Positions 52,036 through 61,892 of a stretch of 64,000 nucleotides of DNA are shown piece after piece. Origin of the DNA: Halorubrum amylolyticum (GTDB taxonomy: Archaea; Halobacteriota; Halobacteria; Halobacteriales; Haloferacaceae); the NCBI RefSeq assembly GCF_004114995.1, contig NZ_SDJP01000001.1:310001-374000 (forward strand). The letters are read 5' to 3'. A program made the translations under genes and the position numbers. Position 1 is the stretch's first letter. Each line of letters begins with the position of its first letter. A model generated the notes under the pieces. That model made no database searches. It saw only the letters and a list, made by a program, of their open reading frames with translations, and was not told the origin of the DNA.

Positions 52036-52704
52036 ATGAACGAGGAGTCACCCGCGGACAGACGCTCCCCGGTCGGCGAGCCCGTCGTCCGGTCGGACCC
52101 GGCGGTGACGGGCGAGCGCGCCGCCGAGGCGGTGGGGTTCGACCCCGACGACCCCGACAGCGTCGCCGAGGCGGCCGAGACGGTCGCCCGCTTCGCGGCC
52201 GGCGACGTCGGCGACGACGACCACGTACTGATGCTCCGAGGGGCGGCCGCCTGCGCCGCGCTCGTCCGCGGCGTCGGCTCGTACAAGGCGGCCGCCGAGC
52301 GCGCCGGCGACGACGTCTCGGTGGCGTTCATCCGCAAGTGGGCCCGCGTCCACGACCTCCCGCAGGCGATCCGCAGGCAGGTCGCGAGCGGGCGGATCGC
52401 GCCGAGCGCGGCGAAACACGTCGCGCGCCTCGGCGGCACCGACCGCTACCTGCTGGCGTGGGCGACTATCGACGGCGACCTCACGGTCCGGGAGGTCCGC
52501 TCCGTCGCTTCCGCCGTCAACGACGGCAGCGACGTCGAGGCCGCGGTCCGCGAGGCGGGCGTCGAGCTCGGCCACGTCGAGATCGGGCTCCCGCTCGACG
52601 CCTACGTGGAGCTCAGGCGCCGCGCCTCGAACCGGAACGTCGACCCCGGTGACCTCGTCGCGGAGGCGCTCGACGACTACTTCGCCGAGTCGGACGCGGC
52701 GTAG
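52036..52704 (+). CDS. HTH protein, haloarchaeal family (DUF7119-like)
   Basis: Protein of 222 aa. After an acidic start, VGSYKAAAERAGDDVSVAFIRKWARVHDLPQAIRRQVASGRIAPSAAKHVARL looks like a ParB/KorB-type helix-turn-helix segment (INxGK-like helix pair), and the C-terminal EIGLPLDAYVELRRRASNRNVDPGDLVAEALDDYF resembles a ribbon-helix-helix-type dimer region. A DNA-binding role is inferred. TATA-like cttatgt at about 52005-52011 supports the ATG. The 3' end overlaps the M20 gene by 28 bp (convergent). Confidence 0.72.
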   Translation: MNEESPADRRSPVGEPVVRSDPAVTGERAAEAVGFDPDDPDSVAEAAETVARFAAGDVGDDDHVLMLRGAAACAALVRGVGSYKAAAERAGDDVSVAFIRKWARVHDLPQAIRRQVASGRIAPSAAKHVARLGGTDRYLLAWATIDGDLTVREVRSVASAVNDGSDVEAAVREAGVELGHVEIGLPLDAYVELRRRASNRNVDPGDLVAEALDDYFAESDAA

Positions 52705-54107
52705 CGCTCCGATCCGGACCCGTACCCCGCCGCGAACCGGCTGACTGCGGCCGCGATCGCCTCCCGCCCGCGCTCGACCTCCGCCCACGCGATCGTCTCG
52801 TCCGGGTAGTGCGCCTCCGTGATCGTCCCGGGTCCGAGCAGGACCGTCGGGATTCCCGCCGCGACGTAGTGCCGAGAATCGGCGCCGTAGGTCGCGCCGG
52901 TCGGCTCCGCGTCCGGCAGGCCGGCCTCGACGAGCCCCGCCCGCGCGGCCTCGACGATCGGCTCGTCGACGGCGATCTCCGCGGGCTCGAACTGCACCGA
53001 GAACCGCTCGAACGTCGGCAGGTGCTCGCGGAGCCACGGGTCGTCGGCGACCACCTCCTCCAGCCGCGCGCGGAACGTCTCTTCCACCTCGTCGACCGTC
53101 TCGCCGGGCGCCACGCCGATCCGGAACTCGGCGGTCAGCGTCGCCGGCACCGTCGACGCCCACGAGCCGGCCTCGACCGTTCCGCAGACGACGGGCCACG
53201 GCACCGAGAACTCGCCGTACAGAGGGTGTTCGACCGCCTCGCCGCGCTCCGTTTCCAACTCCGCGAACGCCTCACGGATCGCCTCGAACCGCGGGAGCAC
53301 GTCCTCGCCGCGCCAGCGCGTGGCGGCGTGGGCGCTCCGCCCGGTCAGCGCTATCCGCGCCATCAGCGACCCCTCGCAGGCGACCACGGGACGCAGCTCG
53401 GTCGGCTCTGCGACGATCGCCGCGTCGCGCTCGAAGGGATAGGGGTTCGCCAGCGCCGCGGTCGCGGCCCCGTACCCGCCGTCCTCCTCGCCGGCGACCG
53501 CCTCGACGACGACCCTGAGCCCAGCCTCGGGCAGGTCGACCGCGCCGGCGGCGACCGCCTCCCGCACGTCGAGCGCCGCGCCGACGCACGCCGCGACCCC
53601 CGATTTCATGTCCGCGGCGCCGCGGGCGGTGAGGGTCTCGCCGGCGCCGTCGTCCCCCTCATCGCCGCCGGCCTCCCCCCACACCGGCTCGAACGGGTCG
53701 CTCGACCACTCGGCGGGCTCGGCGGGCACCACGTCGATGTGGCCGTTCAAGACGACCGTGGGGGCGTCGTTCCCGGGGTCGATCGCGTCGTCGCCGGCCG
53801 TGTCACCCTCGTCGGCTCCGGCCCCGCCGAGCGCGAGCACGCCCGCGACGCTCTTCCGGCCCGCCACGTCCGCCTCGTCGAGATCGTCCGGGAAGGAGGG
53901 GTGGCCGGCGAGGAGCTCCGGATCGGCGTCCCACGCGTACGTCTCGAAGCCGAGCGCGTCGAGCTCGGCCGCGACGAAGTCGGCGGCGGCCGCCTCCTCG
54001 TCGGCCGTCGAGGCGAACCGACAGAGGTCGGCGGCGGCCGCCTCCTCGTCGGCCGTCGAGGCGAACCGACAGAGGTCGGCGGCGAACGCGCGCATGTCGA
54101 AGTCCAT
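52677..54107 (-). CDS. M20 family metallopeptidase/deacylase (ArgE/DapE-like)
   Basis: Zinc hydrolase of 476 aa that cleaves amide bonds of N-acyl amino acids or small peptides. Metal ligands and catalytic residues are seen in VVLNGHIDVVP, ARGAADMKSGVAA and VEAVAGEEDGGYG (EE pair), with GADSRHYVAAGIPTVLLGPG near the C-terminus. The N-terminal DLCRFASTADEEAAAA stretch is present twice in a row because of a perfect 48-bp in-frame duplication (53979-54074). The substrate is unknown. Confidence 0.9.
   Translation of the reverse strand: MDFDMRAFAADLCRFASTADEEAAAADLCRFASTADEEAAAADFVAAELDALGFETYAWDADPELLAGHPSFPDDLDEADVAGRKSVAGVLALGGAGADEGDTAGDDAIDPGNDAPTVVLNGHIDVVPAEPAEWSSDPFEPVWGEAGGDEGDDGAGETLTARGAADMKSGVAACVGAALDVREAVAAGAVDLPEAGLRVVVEAVAGEEDGGYGAATAALANPYPFERDAAIVAEPTELRPVVACEGSLMARIALTGRSAHAATRWRGEDVLPRFEAIREAFAELETERGEAVEHPLYGEFSVPWPVVCGTVEAGSWASTVPATLTAEFRIGVAPGETVDEVEETFRARLEEVVADDPWLREHLPTFERFSVQFEPAEIAVDEPIVEAARAGLVEAGLPDAEPTGATYGADSRHYVAAGIPTVLLGPGTITEAHYPDETIAWAEVERGREAIAAAVSRFAAGYGSGSERYAASDSAK
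53979..54074. repeat. Perfect 48-bp in-frame tandem duplication in the M20 peptidase gene
   Basis: Two identical 48-bp units (53979-54026, 54027-54074) duplicate 16 residues (DLCRFASTADEEAAAA, read on the minus strand) near the N-terminus. A partial third copy of about 10 bp follows at 54075. The identity of the copies points to a recent slippage event. Confidence 0.97.
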
Positions 54108-54218
54108 GCGGTCGGCGACGGCGGCACTCCGGAAACCGTTTCGGATCGGCGAGCGACCCACTCGCCGCAGGCGGTTTCTAAACGTTTATCCGTGGTCTCG
54201 CCGTACGGATTCGTGTCT

Positions 54219-54292
54219 GGGCCGGTAGCTCAGTTAGGGAGAGCGTCCGGCTTTTAACCGGACGGTCGGGGGTTCGAATCCCTCCCGGCCCG
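54219..54292 (+). tRNA. tRNA-Lys (anticodon UUU)
   Basis: 74-nt cloverleaf: acceptor gggccgg pairs with ccggccc (54285-54291) with discriminator g; D-arm around agctcagttagggagagc; anticodon stem gtccgg/ccggac with loop cttttaa (anticodon TTT); T-arm tcgggggttcgaatccctc. No intron is seen and CCA is not encoded. TATA-like gtttatc (54184-54190) lies ~30 bp upstream. An AT-richer accessory region starts directly after it. Confidence 0.96.
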
Positions 54293-54406
54293 TATACCTT
54301 ACGGCGAGGATTTCCGGAACTGCGTTGTCGTCGGCGAAGCTGATTTCGAGCGAGAACGTCTGGGTGTGGCCGTCCTATCGGACCATCGGATGTGACTGAT
54401 CCTCGC

Positions 54407-54655
54407 TTACGAGTCAACTACCGCGTTGACGCGTCGGACTACGGCCGCACCCATTGGGGTGAGTTCGTACGCCTGAAAACGCGGGTTCACACCGATTGTC
54501 CGCACGTAGCCGGTTTCAGCGAGTGTGATCAGCCGTGTGCGTACGTACGGGCGCGATCGATCGAATCTCTCCGCGATCTCCGACGCGTTGCTACTCTCGC
54601 TTTTAGAGAGACACCGCAACACGATCAGATCAAACGAATTCGTGATGGGTATCAC
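54407..54655 (-). CDS. Small winged-helix DNA-binding protein (PhiH1 repressor-like)
   Basis: GTG-started protein of 82 aa. The winged helix is recognisable: FDLIVLRCLSKSESSNASEIAERFDRSRPYVRTRLITLAETGYVRTIG, then FQAYELTPMGAAVV as the wing. A gtatatac box at 54678-54685 is 26-27 bp upstream of the GTG, fitting a leaderless transcript. It is paralogous to the gene at 54850. Codon usage is more AT-rich than the surrounding core genes, consistent with a mobile or viral origin. Confidence 0.75.
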   Translation of the reverse strand: MIPITNSFDLIVLRCLSKSESSNASEIAERFDRSRPYVRTRLITLAETGYVRTIGVNPRFQAYELTPMGAAVVRRVNAVVDS

Positions 54656-54849
54656 ACATCCAAGTAGGTACTAACAGTATATACCAATAACGCTCTCGAT
54701 AGACGATATCCTCTGACGAAATCCCCGACACACAACCGCAGCTCAGTTCGCACCGAGACCGGACCAGAACGTCGTTTACACACCTCGATCTGGAACTTCA
54801 GTTCCGGCGTGCCGCCCTCCGGCACCACAGTCGCTCCCCCAGTCCCGCG

Positions 54850-55143
54850 CTACTTCTGTTCCGCCAGTTTCCGCTCGATCAGCGCTTCAAAATCGATGTC
54901 ATCATTCTCGTACTCCGCCCGGTGACTCGCCGCGATTCGTCCGCGTTCGGTGATCTCGTAAAGTCCGCTGTTCGGGGCCGGTCCAACGCGTTCGAGCAAT
55001 CCGTAATCTGCCAGCACCGGCAGGCGTGTGTTCACGTATGACCGGTTTTTGTCGAGGTGTGCCGCGATGTTGATGGCATTGTTTCGCCTCCCGTTAGACA
55101 GAATTTGTAGAATTTCGAAATCAGTTGGGACGGTGAGCCGCAT
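54850..55143 (-). CDS. Winged-helix protein (PhiH1 repressor-like)
   Basis: Protein of 97 aa: TVPTDFEILQILSNGRRNNAINIAAHLDKNRSYVNTRLPVLADYGLLERVGPAPNSGLYEITERG is the winged helix, with a short acidic C-terminal tail. The fold and layout match the haloviral PhiH1-repressor-like family. I choose the ATG at 55143, since the box ctatatt (about 55167-55173) lies 27 bp upstream of it and overlaps a longer in-frame start at 55167. Confidence 0.8.
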   Translation of the reverse strand: MRLTVPTDFEILQILSNGRRNNAINIAAHLDKNRSYVNTRLPVLADYGLLERVGPAPNSGLYEITERGRIAASHRAEYENDDIDFEALIERKLAEQK

Positions 55144-55233
55144 TACCGGTCGTTCATCGCGAGCCACTATATTCCTTGTGAACGGAGGAGAGAAATTTCA
55201 CATGTAGAGACGCTCGAAACAGAGAAATTGGTT

Positions 55234-55524
55234 TCAGTCGTCGTGACCGCTCGCGACCAGTTCGCGGGCAGTTCGGAGGTCTTCGAGAGCTCGTTCGTGA
55301 TGTTCGATTGCCTGCGAGAGACAGCGATCGACGTGCTCGGCATCGAGATCAAAGTCGTCGTGAGTGACGTACAGCAAATACCGTTCAAGAGATGTATTTG
55401 TATTCGCTTGTGCGTCCATGAGCGACTTGATGATAGTCCAATCGAGATCAGGAACTCCTTCGCGATCGGGCTTCATTTCACGCTCACCGGTACACCCTTC
55501 ATTCGCTTCCACTGGATTTGACAC
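55234..55524 (-). CDS. Small hypothetical protein in the accessory region
   Basis: Acidic, mostly helical protein of 96 aa (LDWTIIKSLMDAQANTNTSLERYLLYVTHDDFDLDAEHVDRCLSQAIEHHERALEDLRTARELV). The GTG at 55524 gives the longest form; an ATG at 55476 with ggtgag 8 nt before it, and an AT-rich box at 55531-55539 as promoter, is an equally good start. No family recognised. Its AT-richer codons match the two winged-helix neighbours. Confidence 0.55.
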   Translation of the reverse strand: MSNPVEANEGCTGEREMKPDREGVPDLDWTIIKSLMDAQANTNTSLERYLLYVTHDDFDLDAEHVDRCLSQAIEHHERALEDLRTARELVASGHDD

Positions 55525-56207
55525 TCATTCATTATTTTTCGGATCTTCCGAAGCGTTCGTCTGTTGTGCTCATGTCGAACCAGTTCGGTGGAGACAGATG
55601 GAACAGACGTGAATGTAGTTTAATATGAAATGAAAGAGAATAGGTCACACTCCCCATCCGCCACCACTTGGTAGAAGTCTCGGGCCTCGTCGCTTGTGCT
55701 AAAGCCATAGTACTCATATTTTCGTCATAGTTCTTAGTCTGTTGTCAGTCTTCGACTCGTCGACAGACCGACACAGGAGTACTGTGAATACCACTGTAGA
55801 CGAGTCGCACGCTATTGGAAGGATTACTGTTCATACTATTAGTATGTACCGTCACAAGACACAAATAGGTTCAAGAAGAGGTCGAAATTGATGAGCTCTG
55901 AAGCGAGTGTCTACCTCGACACACAGAAGTTCGAGTTGTGATCTAGCCGAACACAGCATCCCGTGGCGATATACGCCCGTTCGCGCGACAGGCAGTTTTC
56001 CAGCTTACCCAACCATATTCGGAAGGCCTCTCCAACCGTTGATCGTGGTATCAACGCTATCGCCGTCACCTCTCTCTAGCTCCCCCATTTCGATCTGGCC
56101 CGTCGATTGAACCGAGTCAGTATCGGGACGCAAGACGATTCGTCTGGCTCACCACACCGTCAGAAACGATCGGTTCGAAGTAGAGTCTACTGTGTTTGGT
56201 ACCGCGT
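55525..56207. other. Non-coding/degenerate AT-richer stretch without supported genes
   Basis: I find no reading frame with halophile coding character here. Noteworthy pieces are a perfect 15-bp palindrome catactattagtatg (55832-55846) and a 9-bp inverted repeat cgactcgtc/gacgagtcg (55753-55761, 55799-55807). Short frames around 55850-56080 might be remains of a decayed mobile gene, but I cannot name one. Confidence 0.5.
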
Positions 56208-56864
56208 TCAGTACCCGAGCTGTTCGCGCACGAGGACGACCGTCGTCCGGCCCTCCTCGGTCTCGCGGCGGTAGATGAGCTGCTTGGCGAGCGCCGACTC
56301 GACGCCGTACGCCTCCTGTGCGCGCTCGTTCTCCAGCGGGTACGCGACCGACTCCAGCCGGTCGAGCGCGTCGTCGAGCGTCGGGACGATCTTGTTCGTG
56401 CCGGTGACGATGACCACGTTGCCGGCGGCGAACGGGTACGCCCCGATCCGGCTGCCGGAGAGGTCGGCGGCGACGAGCTCGCCCGTCTGCGCGACCGCGT
56501 TGATGCCGCCGAGGAAGTAGTCGGCCGTCTGCGACTCCCGGCGCGCGGTCTGTCGCTCGGCGTCGTCGTCGATGCTCCAGATCTGGCCGGGGAGGCTCTC
56601 CCACTCGTGGTCACCCTCGCCGAGGAAGTCGTCGAACCCGATCTCTTCGAGAGTCGTCGAGTGACCGTTCATGACGGACGCGTCCGCGGGGATCTGCGAC
56701 CGTACCGCGTCGAGCGCCTCGTCGGCGGAGTCGACGACGACGACATCGAAGCCGCGCTCCTCGAGGTTCGCGACCGTCTCCTCGACGGTCGCGTCGTCGG
56801 GGAGGTCGTCCAGTTCCGCGTCGATCTCGGCGTCGTCTGCGTAGTCGGCTTTCTGCTGTGGCAT
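56208..56864 (-). CDS. LUD domain protein (lactate utilization LutC-like)
   Basis: Stand-alone LUD domain (DUF162) of 218 aa. Signatures are NLEERGFDVVVVDSADEALDAV, VMNGHSTTLEEIGFDDFL, TADYFLGGINAVAQTGELVAADLSGSRIGAYPF and VTGTNKIVPTLDDALDR. In bacteria LutB/LutC-type LUD proteins belong to L-lactate oxidation complexes; no lutA or lutB is adjacent, so the role here is open. Confidence 0.88.
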   Translation of the reverse strand: MPQQKADYADDAEIDAELDDLPDDATVEETVANLEERGFDVVVVDSADEALDAVRSQIPADASVMNGHSTTLEEIGFDDFLGEGDHEWESLPGQIWSIDDDAERQTARRESQTADYFLGGINAVAQTGELVAADLSGSRIGAYPFAAGNVVIVTGTNKIVPTLDDALDRLESVAYPLENERAQEAYGVESALAKQLIYRRETEEGRTTVVLVREQLGY

Positions 56865-57282
56865 TGTATGGGAAATCGAACGGACCGCGCCGCCTCTCGC
56901 GCGCTCGCGGCGGACCCGTCTCGTGGTCGATCGGAGGCGCGGCCGACACTTAACGGCTCGCGAACACCCGTGTCGGGGGGTGACATCGGTGTTATCCTCG
57001 TGTCGACGGAGCGACTGCTCGGTCGGTCGTCGAGCGACGAGCCGGCGGCTCCGCGGTCGTCGCGTCGGTCGTCGATAAAAATCGCGTGTCGTCGAGGCCC
57101 GGACGGGGCGCGCGACGGTCGGTCGGCGGGTCGGTCCAGCGAAGCGGTTGCGGTCGGCGTTGGGGGTGCGTGTGTCCTATCGGACGTGTACGCCTCGCGG
57201 GTCGCGTGCGCTCACGGGACGTATCGTCCCGTTCGATTCGGGGTCTCTCTTCGGTCGACCCCGCTCGCTCCCCGCTCGGTAT
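56865..57282. other. GC-rich intergenic region, nothing recognised
   Basis: About 420 bp between the LUD gene and the thermosome terminator. Open frames exist on both strands but all are Arg/Ser/Pro-rich and look like chance frames of GC-rich DNA. No tRNA, repeat array or clear promoter was found apart from the LUD upstream sequence. Confidence 0.5.
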
Positions 57283-57303
57283 CGAGGTTCTTTCAGAACC
57301 TCG
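57283..57303 (-). terminator. Stem-loop just past the thermosome stop codon
   Basis: cgaggttc-tttca-gaacctcg forms an 8-bp perfect stem with a 5-nt loop, one base after the stop codon of the thermosome gene (57305-57307) on the minus strand. No long T-run follows, so it may act as a 3'-end stabiliser rather than a classic terminator. Confidence 0.55.
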
Positions 57304-57304
57304 C

Positions 57305-58990
<1,686 letters not shown>

Positions 58991-59012
58991 ATCATCCCTT
59001 GATTGTTTGTGA

Positions 59013-59024
59013 TTCTATATAAAC
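59013..59024 (-). promoter_or_regulatory. Thermosome TATA block
   Basis: On the minus strand this reads gtttatatagaa, centred ~28 bp before the thermosome ATG. An identical 12-bp block in the opposite orientation occurs at 59099-59110. Confidence 0.8.
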
Positions 59025-59098
59025 CTATCGCTCGTGGCGTGCGAAACCGCACCACGGTGGGGGGAGTATCGGTTGGTATGCGGTGCGTTCACACGGGT

Positions 59099-59110
59099 GT
59101 TTATATAGAA
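59099..59110 (+). promoter_or_regulatory. Second, inverted copy of the thermosome TATA block
   Basis: Plus-strand gtttatatagaa, identical to the minus-strand thermosome box and 74 bp from it. It points towards the 3' end of the convergent membrane-protein gene (59157-59600, minus), where no plus-strand gene is seen. It could drive an antisense or non-coding transcript, or be part of a dyad regulatory region. Confidence 0.5.
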
Positions 59111-59156
59111 CTACAGATCGAGCGTTGAGGCGCGGGGTCCCGCCACAGTCGAACGA

Positions 59157-59600
59157 TTAGGGCTTTGGAGGGTTCCGCTCTTTTCGCTGCCCGGCGGATT
59201 CAGCTTCGGCGGCGTCGAATCTCGTCCGAACCAGCCAGTACGCGACCGGGAGACAGCAGGCGAACGCGATCGGCCAGACGGTCAGCTGTGAGGTGGGATC
59301 GGGCGGCGACACGAGGTTCCCGGCGACCAGTCCGCCGAGGCCGGCGACGACGACGATGGCGGTGGCTCGTTCCGCTCGGTCCGGCGGCCACTCGCGGGGG
59401 CGTCCGCGACGCCACCACAGGAGGTAGTAGAACAGCACGATTCCCGAGAGCGGCGCGAAGACGCCCCAAACGGCCGGGTGGGCACTCCCGCGAGCGCGCG
59501 CATCGAAGTTGACCCATACGCCGGTCGCGAGCCAGACGAACAGCACGAGGGCCGCGCCGAACGCGGCGAACGCGGCGACGGGCGTGAACTGGAGGGACAC
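59157..59600 (-). CDS. Predicted membrane protein, four TM segments
   Basis: Protein of 147 aa with hydrophobic segments at about 8-30, 43-62, 81-97 and 108-124 (AAFGAALVLFVWLATGVWV, WGVFAPLSGIVLFYYLLWW). The first half recalls small zinc-ribbon-less PLDc_N-like membrane modules (NFDARARGS...WGVFAPLSGIVLFYYLLWWR). Function unknown. Confidence 0.7.
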   Translation of the reverse strand: MSLQFTPVAAFAAFGAALVLFVWLATGVWVNFDARARGSAHPAVWGVFAPLSGIVLFYYLLWWRRGRPREWPPDRAERATAIVVVAGLGGLVAGNLVSPPDPTSQLTVWPIAFACCLPVAYWLVRTRFDAAEAESAGQRKERNPPKP

Positions 59601-59730
59601 GGTTCGGTGGTCCGTCCGGTGAATACGTAGGGTTTCGCCCTCGGAACGAGAAGGGTCCGTGTGATCACTTTTCCGCTGCCATCCGCCTAGCCGCGCCGCT
59701 CAAGTGCCTCCGCCGCCAACGACGCGTATC

Positions 59731-61785
59731 GTGAGCGACGCCGACTCCCCCCTCTCCGAGGACCGTCCGACCGTCGACCGCTCCCTCCGCGTCGACGCCC
59801 CGTTCGAGCCCGCGGGCGACCAGCCGGAGGCGATCGAACAGCTGGTCGAGGGGTTCGAGTCGGGCGCCGACAAGCAGACCCTGCTCGGCGTGACGGGGTC
59901 CGGCAAGACGAACACCGTCTCGTGGGTCGCCGAGGAGCTCGATCAGCCCACCCTCGTGTTAGCCCACAACAAAACGCTCGCCGCGCAACTCTACGAAGAG
60001 TTCAGGAATCTTTTCCCGGATAATGCAGTAGAATATTTTGTATCCTACTACGACTACTACCAGCCGGAGGCGTACGTCGAGCAGACGGACACGTTCATCG
60101 ACAAGGAGATGTCGATCAACGAGGAGATCGACCGCCTCCGCCACTCCGCGACGCGGTCGCTGCTGACGCGGGACGACGTGATCGTGGTCGCCTCGGTGTC
60201 CGCGATCTACGGGCTCGGCGACCCGCAGAACTACCGCGACATGGCGCTCCGCTTGGAGGTCGGCGAGGAGGTGGGCCGCGAGGAGTTGCTCGCCCGGCTC
60301 GTCGACCTGAACTACGAGCGCAACGACGTTGACTTCACGCAGGGCACCTTCCGCGTGCGGGGCGACACCGTCGAGATCTACCCGATGTACGGGCGGTACG
60401 CGGTCCGGGTGGAGCTGTGGGGTGAGGAGATCGACCGGATGATCAAGGTCGATCCGATGCACGGCGAGGTCGTCTCGGAGGAGCCCGCCGTCATGCTCCA
60501 CCCGGCGGAGCACTACTCGATCCCCGACGACAAGCTGGAGCAGGCGGTCGCGGAGATCGAGGACCTGATGGAGAAACGGGTCAGCTACTTCGAGCGGCAG
60601 GGCGACCTCGTGGCGGCCCAGCGCATCGAGGAGCGCACCACCTTCGACCTAGAGATGCTCCGCGAGGCGGGCTACTGCTCGGGGATCGAGAACTACTCGG
60701 TCCACATGGACGACCGCGAGTCCGGCGACGCTCCCTACACCCTCCTCGACTACTTCCCCGACGACTTCCTCACCGTCGTCGACGAGTCCCACCAGACGAT
60801 CCCCCAGATCAAAGGGCAGTACGAGGGGGACAAATCCCGGAAGGACTCGCTGGTCGAGAACGGCTTCCGGCTCCCGACCGCCTACGACAACCGCCCCCTG
60901 ACGTTCGAGGAGTTCGTGGAAAAGACGGACCGGACCCTCTACGTCTCGGCGACGCCGAGCGACTACGAGCGCGAGACCTCGGACCGGATCGTCGAGCAGA
61001 TCGTCCGCCCGACCCACCTCGTCGACCCGAAGGTGGAGGTGGCGGAGGCGACGGGGCAGGTCGAGGACCTCTTAGAGCGGGTCGACGATCGGATCGAGCG
61101 CGACGAGCGCGTCCTCGTCACCACCCTCACCAAGCGGATGGCCGAGGACCTCACGGAGTACTTCGAGGAGGCCGGGATCGACGTGGCGTACATGCATGAC
61201 GAGACAGATACCCTCGAACGCCACGAGATCATCCGCGACCTCCGGCTCGGCAACATCGACGTGCTCGTCGGCATCAACCTGCTCCGGGAGGGGCTCGACA
61301 TCCCGGAGGTGAGCCTCGTCGCCATCCTCGACGCCGACCAGGAGGGGTTCCTCCGCTCCACCACGACCCTCGTCCAGACGATGGGGCGGGCCGCCCGCAA
61401 CGTCAACGGCGAGGTCGTCCTCTACGCGGACCGGACGACCGACTCGATGGAAGCGGCCATCGAGGAGACCCAGCGCCGCCGCGAGATCCAGCTGGAGTAC
61501 AACGCCGAGCACGGCCACGAGGCGACCACCATCGACAAGCCGGTCGGCGAGACGAACCTCCCGGGCGCGAAGACGGACACCTCGAACGTCAGCGTCGGCG
61601 ACGTGGAGAGCCTCGAGGAGGCGAAAGCGCAGATCGAGGCGCTCGAAGAGCGGATGGACGAGGCCGCGAGCAACCTGGAGTTCGAGCTGGCGGCCGACAT
61701 CCGCGACCGGATCGCGGAGCTCCGCCGCGCGTTCGAGCTCGACGGCGGCGACGACGGCGTGCCGGCCCCGATGATCGACGAGTAG
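59731..61785 (+). CDS. uvrB: Excinuclease ABC subunit B
   Basis: Damage-verifying helicase-like subunit of UvrABC nucleotide excision repair (684 aa). Motif [11 protein letters not shown], the beta-hairpin region [21 protein letters not shown], motif [50 protein letters not shown] and a C-terminal UVR domain ([24 protein letters not shown]) are present. Start at GTG 59731; an in-frame GTG at 59704 is possible. Codons 91-106 (60001-60048) are strikingly AT-rich (about 35% GC by hand count) and contain rare codons. uvrABC in haloarchaea is considered of bacterial origin. Confidence 0.96.
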   Translation: MSDADSPLSEDRPTVDRSLRVDAPFEPAGDQPEAIEQLVEGFESGADKQTLLGVTGSGKTNTVSWVAEELDQPTLVLAHNKTLAAQLYEEFRNLFPDNAVEYFVSYYDYYQPEAYVEQTDTFIDKEMSINEEIDRLRHSATRSLLTRDDVIVVASVSAIYGLGDPQNYRDMALRLEVGEEVGREELLARLVDLNYERNDVDFTQGTFRVRGDTVEIYPMYGRYAVRVELWGEEIDRMIKVDPMHGEVVSEEPAVMLHPAEHYSIPDDKLEQAVAEIEDLMEKRVSYFERQGDLVAAQRIEERTTFDLEMLREAGYCSGIENYSVHMDDRESGDAPYTLLDYFPDDFLTVVDESHQTIPQIKGQYEGDKSRKDSLVENGFRLPTAYDNRPLTFEEFVEKTDRTLYVSATPSDYERETSDRIVEQIVRPTHLVDPKVEVAEATGQVEDLLERVDDRIERDERVLVTTLTKRMAEDLTEYFEEAGIDVAYMHDETDTLERHEIIRDLRLGNIDVLVGINLLREGLDIPEVSLVAILDADQEGFLRSTTTLVQTMGRAARNVNGEVVLYADRTTDSMEAAIEETQRRREIQLEYNAEHGHEATTIDKPVGETNLPGAKTDTSNVSVGDVESLEEAKAQIEALEERMDEAASNLEFELAADIRDRIAELRRAFELDGGDDGVPAPMIDE

Positions 61786-61892
61786 CCGGGCGTGGCGGCC
61801 TAGACCGCGACCGTCCTCGCACCGGCGCCGATTCTCGCGCGCCGAAACCCGCGACGACGGGGTTTTTATTCGCGACCGTCGGAACGCGTCAC

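Noticed and set aside
55532..55717. 61-codon minus-strand ORF next to the orphan gene
   Set aside because: No promoter at a suitable distance, no coding bias, no recognisable motif.
55907..56110. 67-codon plus-strand ORF in the accessory patch
   Set aside because: Composition does not match halophile coding sequence and the translation (Ser/Pro-rich) resembles nothing; possibly decayed DNA.
54219..56207. Attachment-site repeat of the tRNA-Lys 3' end
   Set aside because: I looked for a second copy of ggttcgaatccctcccgg downstream to 56.2 kb and saw none, so I do not call an integrated element with defined ends.
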